Shown here: piece by piece, positions 31,508 through 40,505 of the stretch
Layout of the letters: the number at the start of each line of letters is the position of its first letter
How positions within the stretch are numbered: the stretch's first letter is position 1
Origin: Basidiobolus meristosporus CBS 931.73
Lineage: Eukaryota > Basidiobolomycota > Basidiobolomycetes > Basidiobolales > Basidiobolaceae
NCBI GenBank assembly: GCA_002104905.1
Contig: MCFE01000621.1
Location: 1-52,098 of the forward strand
Length of the DNA: 52,098 nucleotides
Direction of reading: 5' to 3'
Program-made: the position numbers and the translations under genes
The notes under the pieces: generated by a model
Database searches by the model: none
Told to the model about the DNA's origin: nothing
What the model saw: the letters and a program-made list of their open reading frames with translations, nothing else

Positions 31508-32392
31508 ATGACTTACTCATCTGAATGGTCTTTTCTCATCAATCCCATCACTACCACTTAATTTTCTTTTGACACACTAGAGGACATCTATACCAAGTAC
31601 TGTGGTCCATCTACCCCAATCTACTCATGGAGATCCCTGGTTAAGCTTCTTGGCTATTACAAGATCTATTGCCCTACAAGGTTTCTTCCAACCATCCTTG
31701 CCAACAAAAGTCCTAGAAGCTTTCATTCTCAGCTGACAGCAATGGAGAACCACCTTGCAGAGGGTATGAATGACTTTGAGCAAGCTTGGAGTACTAGGTT
31801 TAGAAGCTCCAATAGACTTCCATATCCCAGAGTGTTCAGCAACAGGTTCCATTTAAGGAGTATTTTGGATACCTACCCATTCAGGATTAATAGGCCTTCT
31901 AGAGTGCAGAGGCACTTTTATGCTGGCAAGTACAAGGCACACTGTGTGAAGTGTCAAGCACTGTCTGACACTGAGGGTAACATCTTCTGGTTTAGTGGAC
32001 CATTTGCTGGAAGTAGGCATGACAAAGCACTCTGGGTAGAGAATCATCCAGAATTCAGTAGAGGGGAGAAATGTATGGCAGACTTAGCTTATATAAAAGA
32101 GGATTGTCTGAGATTAGGATGTATTGCAGCTTATAGGAAACCAAGGAATGGTGTGCTTAGCAGGAAGCAGAAGCCCTACAATGAGATATTTAATCATTTC
32201 ACAGTGAGGGTAGAGCATAAATTTAGATATCTGAAGAGATTCAGTATATTGGCAGGTAAATACAGAGGAAAGTCATATATAGGAGAAAACAGCAGAATAG
32301 GTAAAATAGTTAAGATACTTATCAATGCACAGTATATTCATACAAGAAGACCTTCTCTGAGAGAAATGTGTCTGGAGCATTATGAAGAGTAA
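31508..32392 (+). CDS. DDE transposase of the PIF/Harbinger (DDE_Tnp_4, IS5-like) type
   Basis: The enzyme would cut and paste Harb-A and its MITEs. From ATG 31742 there are 216 open codons with conserved blocks ILDTYPFRINRPSR, FYAGKYKAHCVKCQALSD, IFWFSGPFAGSRHDKALW, CMADLAYIKEDCLRLG and VRVEHKFRYLKRFSIL. The likely triad, numbered from 31742, is D43, D114 and E158; D94 sits in the conserved SRHD block. The same frame extends upstream through KLLGYYKIYCPTRFL to an ATG at 31508, with one in-frame TAA at 31559. The shorter start at 31742 may be used, or the N-terminus may be truncated by that stop. About 200-290 residues is shorter than typical HARBI1-like proteins. No second Myb-like gene lies within this copy. 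Confidence 0.85.
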
Positions 32393-32564
32393 ATAAAGCA
32401 AGGAAAGCACAACTCTGAGCAACATAAGTAAGATTGAGTAAAATTGCCAGTAACTATAATCTACCAATGGCATGATGGTAGAATTATAGTGCCAGATGGT
32501 GTCAGATTGATCTGGCACTATAAGCAGGCTGGCACTATGTGGCACTATCCAACAGAACAAGTCT
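32393..32564 (+). repeat. Harb-A right subterminal region and inverted repeat
   Basis: This short 3' region contains TGGCAC-type motifs in both orientations at about 32490, 32514, 32531 and 32541. It ends CCAACAGAACAAGTCT. The segment up to about 32485 also occurs, degenerate, at 40406-40500, where sequence then diverges. Confidence 0.6.
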
Positions 32565-32567
32565 AAT

Positions 32568-33640
32568 AAGATTCATGCACCAAGTTGAGTTGTACAACTT
32601 GTTCTAGTCTTGATAAGGCATCAGCAACCATTTGTTTTTCCAAGAGCAGTAGGCAGTCTGCAAGTCAAATTACAGAATGTATTTGCTCCATCTTGTCATA
32701 CTTCTGGATAGTACCTTCTGACCAAATATATACCTGAGTGAGCCATGATCAGTCATCACTGTGTACTTGACTCCTTCAATGTAACATCTCAAGGTCTTCA
32801 AGCAGTGTATTATGGCAGGCATCTCCTTCTTATGCACTGGATTGTGTTGCTCTGCCAAGTTCAGTTTCTTTGACTCAAAAGCAACCTGGTAGTCCTTTCC
32901 CTCATGTTCTTGGCTCAGTACTCCACTAATTGCATAGTCTGAGGCATCTGTGTGCAGAGTAAACTCTTTTCTGAAGTCTGGCATTCTTAAGCTTGGCAGC
33001 TTAACAAGCTCATTCTTGAGCCTCTGAAAGGCAGTCAAACAGGCTATGTCCCACTTCATGGTGTTGTCTTTCATGGGGATATCTGTTAATGTGGCTGCAA
33101 TACATCCAAAGGACTTGACAAATCTCCTATAATAGACACCATTACAAGGAATGATCTGAGCTCTGATATGCTTTGGGGCTGCTTCACATTCTTAATGACT
33201 TTAAACTTATTGGGGCCTAAGATTACTCTTGTACTAGTCAATATGTGTCCCAGGTATTCAACATGCCCCTTCAAAAATTTGCACTTTGATAGCTTGGCAT
33301 TGACTAAGTGCTAGTAATGTCCATATCTGGTCCTGAATGCTGCATTATGGATGCATTCTGGTCTCATCCTAATCAGGTTGCATCCTGACATAAGTTCAAT
33401 CTTGCTGAATATGGTGGCTCCATTGAGTTGGTCCAGAAGCTCATCAATCCAGCGTATGGGGTACTTATTCTTCACAACAACTGAGTTGATGGCTCTGTAG
33501 CCAATGCACATCCTAAGTGTTCCATCCTTCTTTTTCTCAAAAGGAATGGGTGCTCCCTAAAGTGACTTGCTGGGTCCAATATATCCTTGCTTGAATAACT
33601 GATCTATTGTCTCTTGCAGGTGGCTATTAAAGCAAGGTCT
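32568..33640 (-). pseudogene. G3 RNase H and truncated reverse transcriptase
   Basis: RNase H (32670-33074) reads FTLHTDASDYAISGVLSQEH and NPVHKKEMPAIIHCLKTLRC; the first catalytic Asp is present. RT retains the palm start (33311-33511; [31 protein letters not shown]) and the thumb ([16 protein letters not shown]). The segment with the YLDD box is missing: AFRTRYGHY at 33311 joins almost directly to the thumb. A second deletion at about 33640 joins the gag knuckle region straight to RT, removing protease. This copy cannot reverse-transcribe itself. Confidence 0.8.
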
Positions 33641-33649
33641 GATCTTCTT

Positions 33650-34430
33650 ACATTCTTCTGGTGTGGGATTCTTCTGCATAACATCTATTTCCATTGACAC
33701 TGCATCTTATTGTCTTCTTTTGTAGTGACTGTAGCCTCTCTGATTGGTTGTTGTGGGCTTCCTAACTTCAAACATATCTGAGTCATAGTCAATGACAATC
33801 TCAATAGCTTCTTCAATAGTCTGAGATCTCCAATAATAACTTCCATACAAGCTCTTTCCTTCAACTCATCAGTAAAGTATTCAACTTGATCCAAGGGGTT
33901 CATTTGTTGAATTTGTCAAAGTTGATATCTATACTCATAGATGTATTGTTGAACCATTCCTTTTTGTCTTAATATCTTTAGCTTTCTTCTCAGTAGTGTC
34001 TGCTGGTGTGGGGGTTCAAAAGCATCCTGAATTTCCAACACAAACGTATCCCAGGTAGAGATTGTAGAGCATCCCATCATGGTGGCTGACCTGATCTGGT
34101 TGTGGTACCACTGCAAAGCTGCATCTGCTGAGTAGAAGCTGCATAATGCAACTTGCTTTCTGGAGCAATTCTCTTAGCCATGAAAGCTTCCTCAATGTGG
34201 AAGAGCCAAGTTACCAGGTTTTAATTGACTCTACCATAGTGCCAGTTGACCTTTGCACCAAAGTTGCACTTGACAAGGATTTGCTGATTCTGCACCATGG
34301 TGGTCTTTCCTTTTTGCTGCTGGCTAAGGATCAGCAGTAATTGCCACTGTTGGGCCAGGATTTGCTGCATAGCATTTTTCCATTCTTGTTTTTCTGGCAT
34401 CTTGAGGGGGGATTCTTCTTTCTTCAGGGG
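33650..34430 (-). pseudogene. G3 gag remnant
   Basis: Read leftwards from an ATG near 34400, with ALQWYHNQIRSATMMGCSTI, EIQDAFEPPHQQTLLRRKLK and VEYFTDELKERACMEV. A stop and frame changes break it at about 33905 and 34116. The CCHC knuckle is cut by the deletion at about 33640. Confidence 0.75.
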
Positions 34431-34464
34431 AGGATAACTCTGGATATTGCGGCTGCCAATGTTA

Positions 34465-34832
34465 TGTTGTAACTTAAGAAGGGACTTAGATATAAGGAAC
34501 TTATCAAGATATAGCTATAATAGTTCAACTGGTGTCTATTCATAAAGAGGATCAGTATTTATACCTTTGTAGAAGTAATACAGCTGTAAAACTATGTCAT
34601 GCAGGTCTCTTAACACTTGGGAGCATCCTGTAACAGCTTCAGAGTTAGTACATAGTTATTGGTAAAAAGTGTTAATTTAATCTTCATTACAGCAGAATAA
34701 TCATAGGATTGTAGGTGTGTAGAAACTGGCAAAGTTGGGACAGCAAATAGGTCCTACAGTGACTAAGAATAGTCTAGAATTGTTAAGTAAACTTTTAGCT
34801 GCTGAATGATACCAAATAGTCCAATATTTTGA
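34465..34832 (-). repeat. Copia C 3' LTR
   Basis: On the plus strand it reads TGTTGTAACTTAAG to CAATATTTTGA. The minus-strand polypurine tract GAGGGGGAG lies at about 34837-34845. It differs from the 5' LTR at scattered sites. Confidence 0.85.
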
Positions 34833-34915
34833 AACTCCCCCTCAACTAAATTATTTCTTAATCCTAATTCCGCTCTGAGAATCTCAAATGGTGGTCTAGC
34901 TAGTGGTTTTGTCAG

Positions 34916-35649
34916 TGGACTTGTTCTATTGGATAGTGCCACATTGAGCTGTGAGTGCCAAATGATGCCATAGTGTGCCAGGGAGGCCAAGTGAACTTAT
35001 ACTTGGCCACAGAGTGTAAAACATAGCTCTGCATCTTCATGCAAAGCAGCCCCTGTGTTTCACCTATTGTGTTGGAGAAAATCCATTTTTTGACCTTTTT
35101 TTCTGGATCAATGTTGTGCAGGATGTGTGAGAGCACAGAATGACTGAAGACATGCATCTGGTACTCAATACCCATGGCACTCTGAGTCTAGCTCCTGTGG
35201 CTTGTATCATGTCACAAAAATGAATGGCACTATCTTGGTCCACTGGTACTATTTGGCATCATAAGTGCTTTGTATAGGTCTTACTTTTGGGCTAACATCT
35301 AAATATAGTGCCTGATAGTACCAGTGGACCAAGATAGTGCCATTCATTTATGTGACATGACACAAGCCACAGGAGCTAGACTCAGAATATCATGGGTATT
35401 GAGTACCAGATGCATGTCTTCAGTCCTTCAGTGCTCTCACACATCCTGCACAACATTGATCCAGAAAATAAGGTCAAAAATGGATTTTCTCCAACACAAT
35501 AGGTGAAGCACAGGGGCTGCTTTGCATGAAGATGCAAAGCTATGTTTCACACTCTGTGGCCAAGTATAGGCTCACTTGAGCTCCCTGGCACACTATGGCA
35601 TCATTTGGCACTTATGGTACAATGTGGCACTATCCAACAAAACAAGTCT
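34916..35649. mobile_element. MITE3, complete foldback element related to Harb-A
   Basis: A 734-bp element whose two halves are inverted copies: arms of about 330-350 bp (34916 to about 35265 and 35300-35649) around a short centre. It is flanked by AGT (34913-34915) and AAT (35650-35652). The uninterrupted sequence in copia B (18144 region, complemented) shows a single AAT there, so this is a 3-bp duplication with one change. The terminal about 28 bp match Harb-A. No coding capacity. It splits the RNase H end of copia C. Confidence 0.88.
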
Positions 35650-35652
35650 AAT

Positions 35653-36356
35653 ATATCTGCCACCATTTTGTCAGATGGACAGTAAACTAACTCTACTAAG
35701 TTATTTTCTACAGCTTCCCTCAAAAAGTGATGTAGTATATCTATGTGCTTAGTTCTGGCATGATTAGTAGGATTCCTAGCTAATGAAATACAACTTTGAT
35801 TATCTTGGTAAATACATGTTGGCTCATCTGAATTAAAACCCAAGTCTTTGAAAATTTTCTGTTGCCATATTGCCTCCTTAGTTGCTTGGCAAGCAGCTTT
35901 ATATTTAGCTTCAGTTGTAGATAGGGCCATAGTTTGTTGTTTCTTGCAATTCCAAGTAATATCTGCACCAGCGTAAGGAAATAAATACGCAGTGGTAGAG
36001 CATCTGTCAATCAGATCTCTACCCCAATCTGAATCACTACAACCATCAAATTTTTGCCTATTAGCTGCTCCAGAGTATTCCAGTACCATATTTATGGTAC
36101 CTTGCAGATATCTGAAAATCCACTTAGCTACTGTAATTTGTTCTGATCCATAATTCTGCATGAATTGAATGACTGTTCCAATTGCCACTGCAATATCTGG
36201 ACGTGTAGACACCATCAAGTACATTAGGCTACCAACTACTGATTGATAGGGAAAGTTTTGGTCCATATTTGAGCCATTTACATCTATAACTGGCTGAGAT
36301 TTGCTTAATTCCAGGTTATTGTCCATAGGGGTAGCTGCAAGTCTGCAATTTTCCAA
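35653..36356 (-). pseudogene. Copia C RNase H segment
   Basis: A long open segment with RPDIAVAIGTVIQFMQNYGS, SDSDWGRDLIDRCSTT, ALSTTEAKYKAACQATKEAI, YQDNQSCISLARNPTNHART and HIDILHHFLREAVENNLVEL. It ends at MVADI, where MITE3 interrupts; the missing end (TKPLARPPFEILRAELGLRN) lies on the other side at about 34846-34912. In TEAKY the residue after Ala is Lys where copia B has Glu. Confidence 0.85.
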
Positions 36357-36994
36357 TTTGAAGCGTTCAAGAATGCTCCTGATGTACTTTAACTAACTCA
36401 GCACAGTTTTCTGTGTAGGTATGTCAATTTTTACCTCAATTCCAAGAAAATAGCTCAATTTCCAAGATCTTGCTGCTCTTGTAGCTGTAATTAGGTTGTC
36501 CACATAATGAACTAGGATGATCACACCCCTTTTGAGCTGTTTCACATATATAGTGTGATCTGCAGTGCTACAAGAGAACCCAATTTCCTCTAGATATGTG
36601 TAAATCTTGTTATACCATGCTCTAGGTGCCTGCTTAAGTCTCTACAACAATTTTCTAAGTTTGCACATCTTATGGGGGTCTTGTGGATGGGTAAAACCTT
36701 CTGGTTGCTCTAAATATATAGTTTCTTGCAAATCCCCATTTAAAAAGGCTGCTTTTATGTCCATTTGGTGTAGATCTAGACTATGTACAGCTGCCAGGGC
36801 TAGAATTGTCCTAATGGAGTTAAACTTGGCAACTGGAGCAAATGTTTCCTTAAGTCTAGTCCCTAGATCTGGGAATAGCCTTTAGCCACAAATCTAGCCT
36901 TTTACTTATCAATGGCACCATTTGAGGTTATCTTAATCTTGTAGACCCATCTACATCCTATTGGCTTTCTCCCATTTAGTAAGTCTACCAGTTC
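36357..36994 (-). pseudogene. Copia C reverse transcriptase remnant (YVDN)
   Basis: On the minus strand MDIKAAFLNGDLQETIYLEQ lies at about 36708-36765. The catalytic box near 36495-36520 reads HYVDNLIT, the second Asp replaced by Asn. GYSQI is followed by an in-frame TAG near 36873, then a one-base deletion. Another one-base deletion lies near 36465. All of these also occur in copia B. A further 50-bp deletion just downstream of YVDN is unique to C. Confidence 0.85.
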
Positions 36995-38144
36995 TCACCT
37001 TTTTGCCTTGATCAGTGATTGGTACTCCTCCTGCATGGCTTGTTGCCACATTGTAGCATCTGGACTTTGCATTGCCTGTTCCAGATTCTGAGGTTTGGCA
37101 CATAAGGTATGATAAGCTTCTTCATGATCATTGCATGTCTGCAACCAGGATCTAGGGGCATTTCTTATACTGGTAGATCTTCTAACTGGGATAATCTGTT
37201 CTGATCTGGAACTGGTGGAAGTATCTTCCGTATCTGGCTGAATTTGGTATGCATGTTCTTCATTAATGTTGATTGCATCATTGGGCAGCTGGCCAATGAT
37301 TTCTGTGGCTTTCTGATCTGAATTCTCCTCAAATACAACATCCATGCTCTTGATCAGCTTCTGAGCTTTGCCTTTATACACTTTATACCCTTTAGTCTCT
37401 TGACAATAACCAAGAAAGATCCCTTTCCTACTCTGTGGTTCCATCTTTGAGCGTTTTTTGTCAAGGATGTGATAAAAATTATTACTGCCAAAGATCTTGA
37501 GGTGGTAGAGATCTGGTTTTTTGCCTGTATATGCTTCAAAAAGTGTAGAATCACGTAGTGCTGTTGTTGGACATTTTTTCTTGACGTATACTGCAGTAAC
37601 AACAGATTCAGCCCAAAACTTGTAGTTCATTTGCTTATGATGTAGCATGGATCTTCCCATCTCTACTATTGTACTATTTGCACGTTCTACTAATCCATTT
37701 TGCTGTGGAGTATGAGGAACTGTGGTCTGTTCAAGTATTCCTGTAGACAAGCAGTATTTTGCAAACTCCTTTGAGCGGTATCCCCCCATTGTCACTTTGA
37801 AGTATCTTCAATTTACATCCAGTTTGTGCTTCTGCCATGTTCTTGAAGTGGTTAAACATCTCTAAAGTCCCATTCTTTGTTTTGAGGAAGTATACTTGTG
37901 TATATCTTGTCTTGTCATCAATAAACATCATAAAGTATCTCTTGGCTCCAAAGGACAGTGTTCTCATGGGCCCACATATGTCTGAGTGTACAAAAGCCAA
38001 TATTTTGGTGGTGTTGATGCCTCCTGAGCTCCTGAAGCATTGCCTAGCTTGTTTGCCAAATGAACATCCCTTACAGACTCTCAATATGATTGAAATTGAG
38101 TAATTTGAGCCCAAAACAAGCTCTTTTATCACCAATTGGCTCAT
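36995..38144 (-). pseudogene. Copia C integrase
   Basis: Two overlapping open segments (37731-38144 and 36995-37795) in different frames cover most of integrase: CKGCSFGKQARQCFRSS, FIDDKTRYTQVYFLKT, LKILQSDNGG (catalytic Asp residues), then PHTPQQNGLVERANSTIVEM with the catalytic Glu, FWAESVVTAVYVKKKCPTTA and RKGIFLGYCQETKGYKVYKG. The frame change lies just after SDNGG, near 37790. The catalytic residues are all present. The C-terminal tail before RT is Ser/Thr-rich and variable, as in other copia elements. Confidence 0.85.
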
Positions 38145-38147
38145 TTT

Positions 38148-38447
38148 CTATTCCCCAATGTGTCCTAGCCTTGTATGCCATATCTCCCAGTTAGTTTCAT
38201 CAGTTTCAGCAATGTTGGCATACTGAGGTACAGTGATCTTGCATTGTAACTTGTATATATTGTCATCTCTGATTCCCAAAGCTGATTTTTGTCCATTTTC
38301 ACTCAATATTGAACAGTTTAGCTTAGTAAAAGCAAATTTCTGTCCTTTAGCAGTTCCTTTGCTGACTGAGAGTAGGTTCTTAGCTATTCCAGTTAAGTAC
38401 AGTATGTCAGTCAGTTTTGCTGCTGTAGCCCCTGAGATATCACTCAT
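38148..38447 (-). pseudogene. Copia C GAG-pre-integrase segment
   Basis: 99 open codons: LTDILYLTGIAKNLLSVSKG, then CSILSENGQKSALGIRDDNI, then the integrase zinc-domain start WEIWHTRLGHIGE. It links protease with integrase and is separated from 37731-38144 by a stop. Confidence 0.8.
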
Positions 38448-38540
38448 ATTTAGTAGTATAGACCCACTGGTGGTAGCTTCCAGTGCAGAGTTGTATCCCA
38501 GATGAACCTTTCTTATGGGAATAGTCTTTGAGTTGCTGAA

Positions 38541-39425
38541 TTACTCTTGTATACCACAAATATGCTGTGATGCTCCATAGTCAATTTGCCATTGATTACA
38601 TTGGTTACTTGCACTCTCTTGTACAGTTACAAATAACTGTTCATCAGTAGTTATATGGTTTGCCTGCTCCAGTTTTGGTTTTTTGTCTACTTGTTTCTTC
38701 TTGCATTCTCTTGCCCAGTGTCCTGGCTTCTTACAGTATTTACAGCAACCAGGTTCTCTTTGGTTTTGTTGCTTCCCCCACTTTTCTGTGTGCCTTTCAG
38801 AGCAGAATAAAGCATTGTCTTCAATCTTTTCTGCTTGGTCATTACATCTGAGTTCTTCATGGAGAAGTCTTCCATTGACATAGTCTAAAGTCAAATTGTC
38901 TTCTCTGCTTCCAAAAGATAGTATGAGCAGCTTATTCCTGTCTGGTAGGCTGCAAAGCAGCCAGAGTATCTTTTCTTCCTCATCTACACCAGCATGGATA
39001 CTGTAAAGCTTTTCTTCAAGTGTCTCCATTCTGGTAATGAGTTCAAGCATGTCATCATCTGGCTTTTTCCTCATATGGAAGAACTTTTGTTTTAAATAAA
39101 GCTTGCTTGATACTGACTTTGCTCTAAAGATCTTCCCTAAGGATTTCATGCTGCTTTGACAGTATCTGAAGCATGGATTTGTTCAATGAAGGAATCTTGC
39201 ACATTGATACATATAGCATAAAGGCTGTCTCTCCTTCTCTTGAAATTTCTCCACTTCTTTTGCTGTTCCTTTGGGCTAAACTTCTTTTCCTGTTACTATA
39301 TTCCAAAGCTTTCTTTCCTCAAGGTGGATCTGCTTCTTGATTGTTGAAAGTCTGTGATTCTTCCCATCAAGCCTCTCCTTTACAGGAAAGATATTTGTAT
39401 TGTTCTGTTTGCTGGTAGAAGTCAT
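38541..39425 (-). pseudogene. Copia C gag and protease start
   Basis: Gag begins at ATG 39425 (MTSTSKQNN). The open segment 38541-39149 gives FRAKSVSSKLYLKQKFFHMR, MLELITRMETLEEKLYSIHA, a CCHC knuckle (CKYCKKPGHWAREC) near 38700-38745 and the protease start WQIDYGASQHICGIQE. In that protease the Ser of the usual DSGA motif is Tyr. A stop or frame change lies near 39150, between the N-terminal part and this segment. Confidence 0.82.
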
Positions 39426-39449
39426 CTTTAAAATAGGTTAAAGCAATCA

Positions 39450-39461
39450 GGGCCCATAACC
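39450..39461 (-). other. Copia C primer-binding site (half-tRNA type)
   Basis: GGTTATGGGCCC on the minus strand directly follows the 5' LTR. Drosophila copia uses the same kind of site, primed by a 5' half of initiator tRNA-Met cut in the anticodon loop. Confidence 0.7.
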
Positions 39462-39831
39462 TGTTGCAACTTAAGAAGTGATTTGGATAAAAGGAACTTA
39501 TCAAGATATAGTGATAATAGCTGAACAGCTATTAATTCCTAAAGTGGATCAGTATTTATACTTTTCTAGAAGTAATACAACTGTAACACTAAGTAAGGAG
39601 GGTTTCTTGACAATCAGGAGTATTCTGTAACAGCTTCAGGATTACTACATAGTGTTTGGTAAAAAGTGTCAATTGAATCTTTGCTATATGAGAATAATCA
39701 TAGGTTCATAAATGTGAAGAAACTGGCAAAGTTAGGGCTGCAAATAAGTCCTACAGTGACCAAGATTAGTCCAGAGTTGTTAAGTAAATTTTTTGGTGCT
39801 GCATGATACCAAATGGTCCAATATTTCAACA
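39462..39831 (-). repeat. Copia C 5' LTR
   Basis: On the plus strand it reads TGTTGCAACTTAAG to ATATTTCAACA, 370 bp. Terminal TGTTG and CAACA are perfect inverted repeats. TGTTA follows at 39832. Confidence 0.88.
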
Positions 39832-40200
39832 TGTTACAAGTCTTGATATAAGAGTTGTAGAGTAATAGGGAGTTTGGCTAGTATTGTATTCACTAAAGTG
39901 TGAATTGATCTTTATTGAGGTTCCAGCAGGTCCTTGAATACATTTTGCTAGAGGTATTGCTGACTGATTGTATTTCCTAATATAGGTTGTGGCTGATGAC
40001 TCATATAATTGCATCATCATCACCCATGATACAATACTTAATATATCTATTTCTGTATGATAAGAATCTGCTAACTCATCTTCTTACTAATAATACTGAT
40101 CAGATAGATGACATTGATAAACTGATAGGCTAATCATAGAACTAACTGATTTGACTAAAAACTGAACCAACTTAAACATTCAAGTGGTAGATCATAATAT
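39832..40200 (-). repeat. G3 5' LTR
   Basis: On the minus strand this runs from ATTATGATCTACC near 40200 (first bases altered from TGTTATGATC) to CAAGACTTGTAACA at 39832. It aligns with the G1 LTRs throughout. The target duplication made by copia C overlaps its last bases. Confidence 0.8.
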
Positions 40201-40505
40201 TTAATCATTTCAGAGTGAGAGAAGAGCTTACATTTGCATATCTAATGAGATGCAGCATATTGGCAAGTAAAAACTGACAAATGACATATATGGAGAAAAC
40301 AGCACAATAGGTAAAATAGCCAAGATACTAAATAATCCTTAGTATGTTCAAACAAGAAGACATTCACTGTGAGAAATGTGTATGGGGCATTATTACAAGT
40401 AAATAAAGCAAGAAACACACTTTTCTGAGCAATGTAAATAAAATTGAATAAGATTATCAGTAACTGTATCCTGCCACTGGCATGATGGCAGTAATTATAG
40501 TAAGC
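40201..40505 (+). pseudogene. Harbinger-like transposase 3' remnant
   Basis: This aligns with Harb-A 32188-32490: TTTAATCATTTCAGAGTGAG, GGAGAAAACAGCACAATAGG and GAGAAATGTGTATGGGGCAT each have a close counterpart, followed by ATAAAGCAAG and GGCATGATGGCAG. It covers the last about 65 codons of the transposase plus 3' sequence, with several stops. The N-terminal part is absent because G3's LTR abuts it. At about 40500 it runs on into U1 instead of the TIR region seen in Harb-A. Confidence 0.8.

Larger units (their letters stand above)
30993..32564 (+). mobile_element. PIF/Harbinger-like DNA transposon (Harb-A)
   Basis: A 1572-bp element with terminal inverted repeats AGACTTGTTC and GAACAAGTCT and a 3-bp target duplication AAT (30990-30992 and 32565-32567). 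Comparison with G1 shows the insertion interrupts an otherwise continuous gypsy sequence, which fixes the ends independently. The right terminal about 28 bp match the MITE at 34916-35649 almost exactly. Subterminal regions are rich in TGGCAC/GTGCCA motifs, candidate transposase-binding sites. One gene is present, a DDE transposase; U1-type sequence is absent. Confidence 0.85.
34465..39831 (-). mobile_element. Copia element C, complete, with MITE3 inside
   Basis: LTRs at 39462-39831 (5', minus strand) and 34465-34832 (3') with perfect 5-bp target duplications TGTTA (34460-34464 and 39832-39836). It is inserted at the LTR/primer-site boundary of G3. Without the 734-bp MITE and its target duplication the element is about 4.6 kb. 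Domain order is gag, protease, integrase, RT, RNase H, as expected for copia. Gag and integrase have long open segments; RT is heavily damaged. It is the same family as copia B and the solo LTR at 41533. Confidence 0.92.
30889..40200 (-). mobile_element. Gypsy element G3, internally deleted, hosting two further insertions
   Basis: The same gypsy family as G1. From right to left: 5' LTR 39832-40200, copia C inserted at the LTR/primer-site boundary, gag 33650-34430, a deleted protease/RT, RNase H 32568-33080, the Harbinger-like element inserted in the linker, and an integrase N-terminal stub 30889-30992. The rest of integrase and the 3' LTR are missing. Sequence on the two sides of each insertion rejoins exactly in the G1 alignment. 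Confidence 0.85.

Noticed and set aside
34918-35649. Possible CRISPR-like or tandem repeat array at the GTGCCA motifs
   Set aside because: The repeated short motifs are subterminal motifs inside an inverted-repeat MITE, with no regular spacing or unique spacers.
36607-36885. 92-codon plus-strand frame in copia C RT, with a twin at 16867-17196 (minus)
   Set aside because: Both are antisense to the RT palm of copia C and B; their similarity follows from the RT homology on the coding strand.
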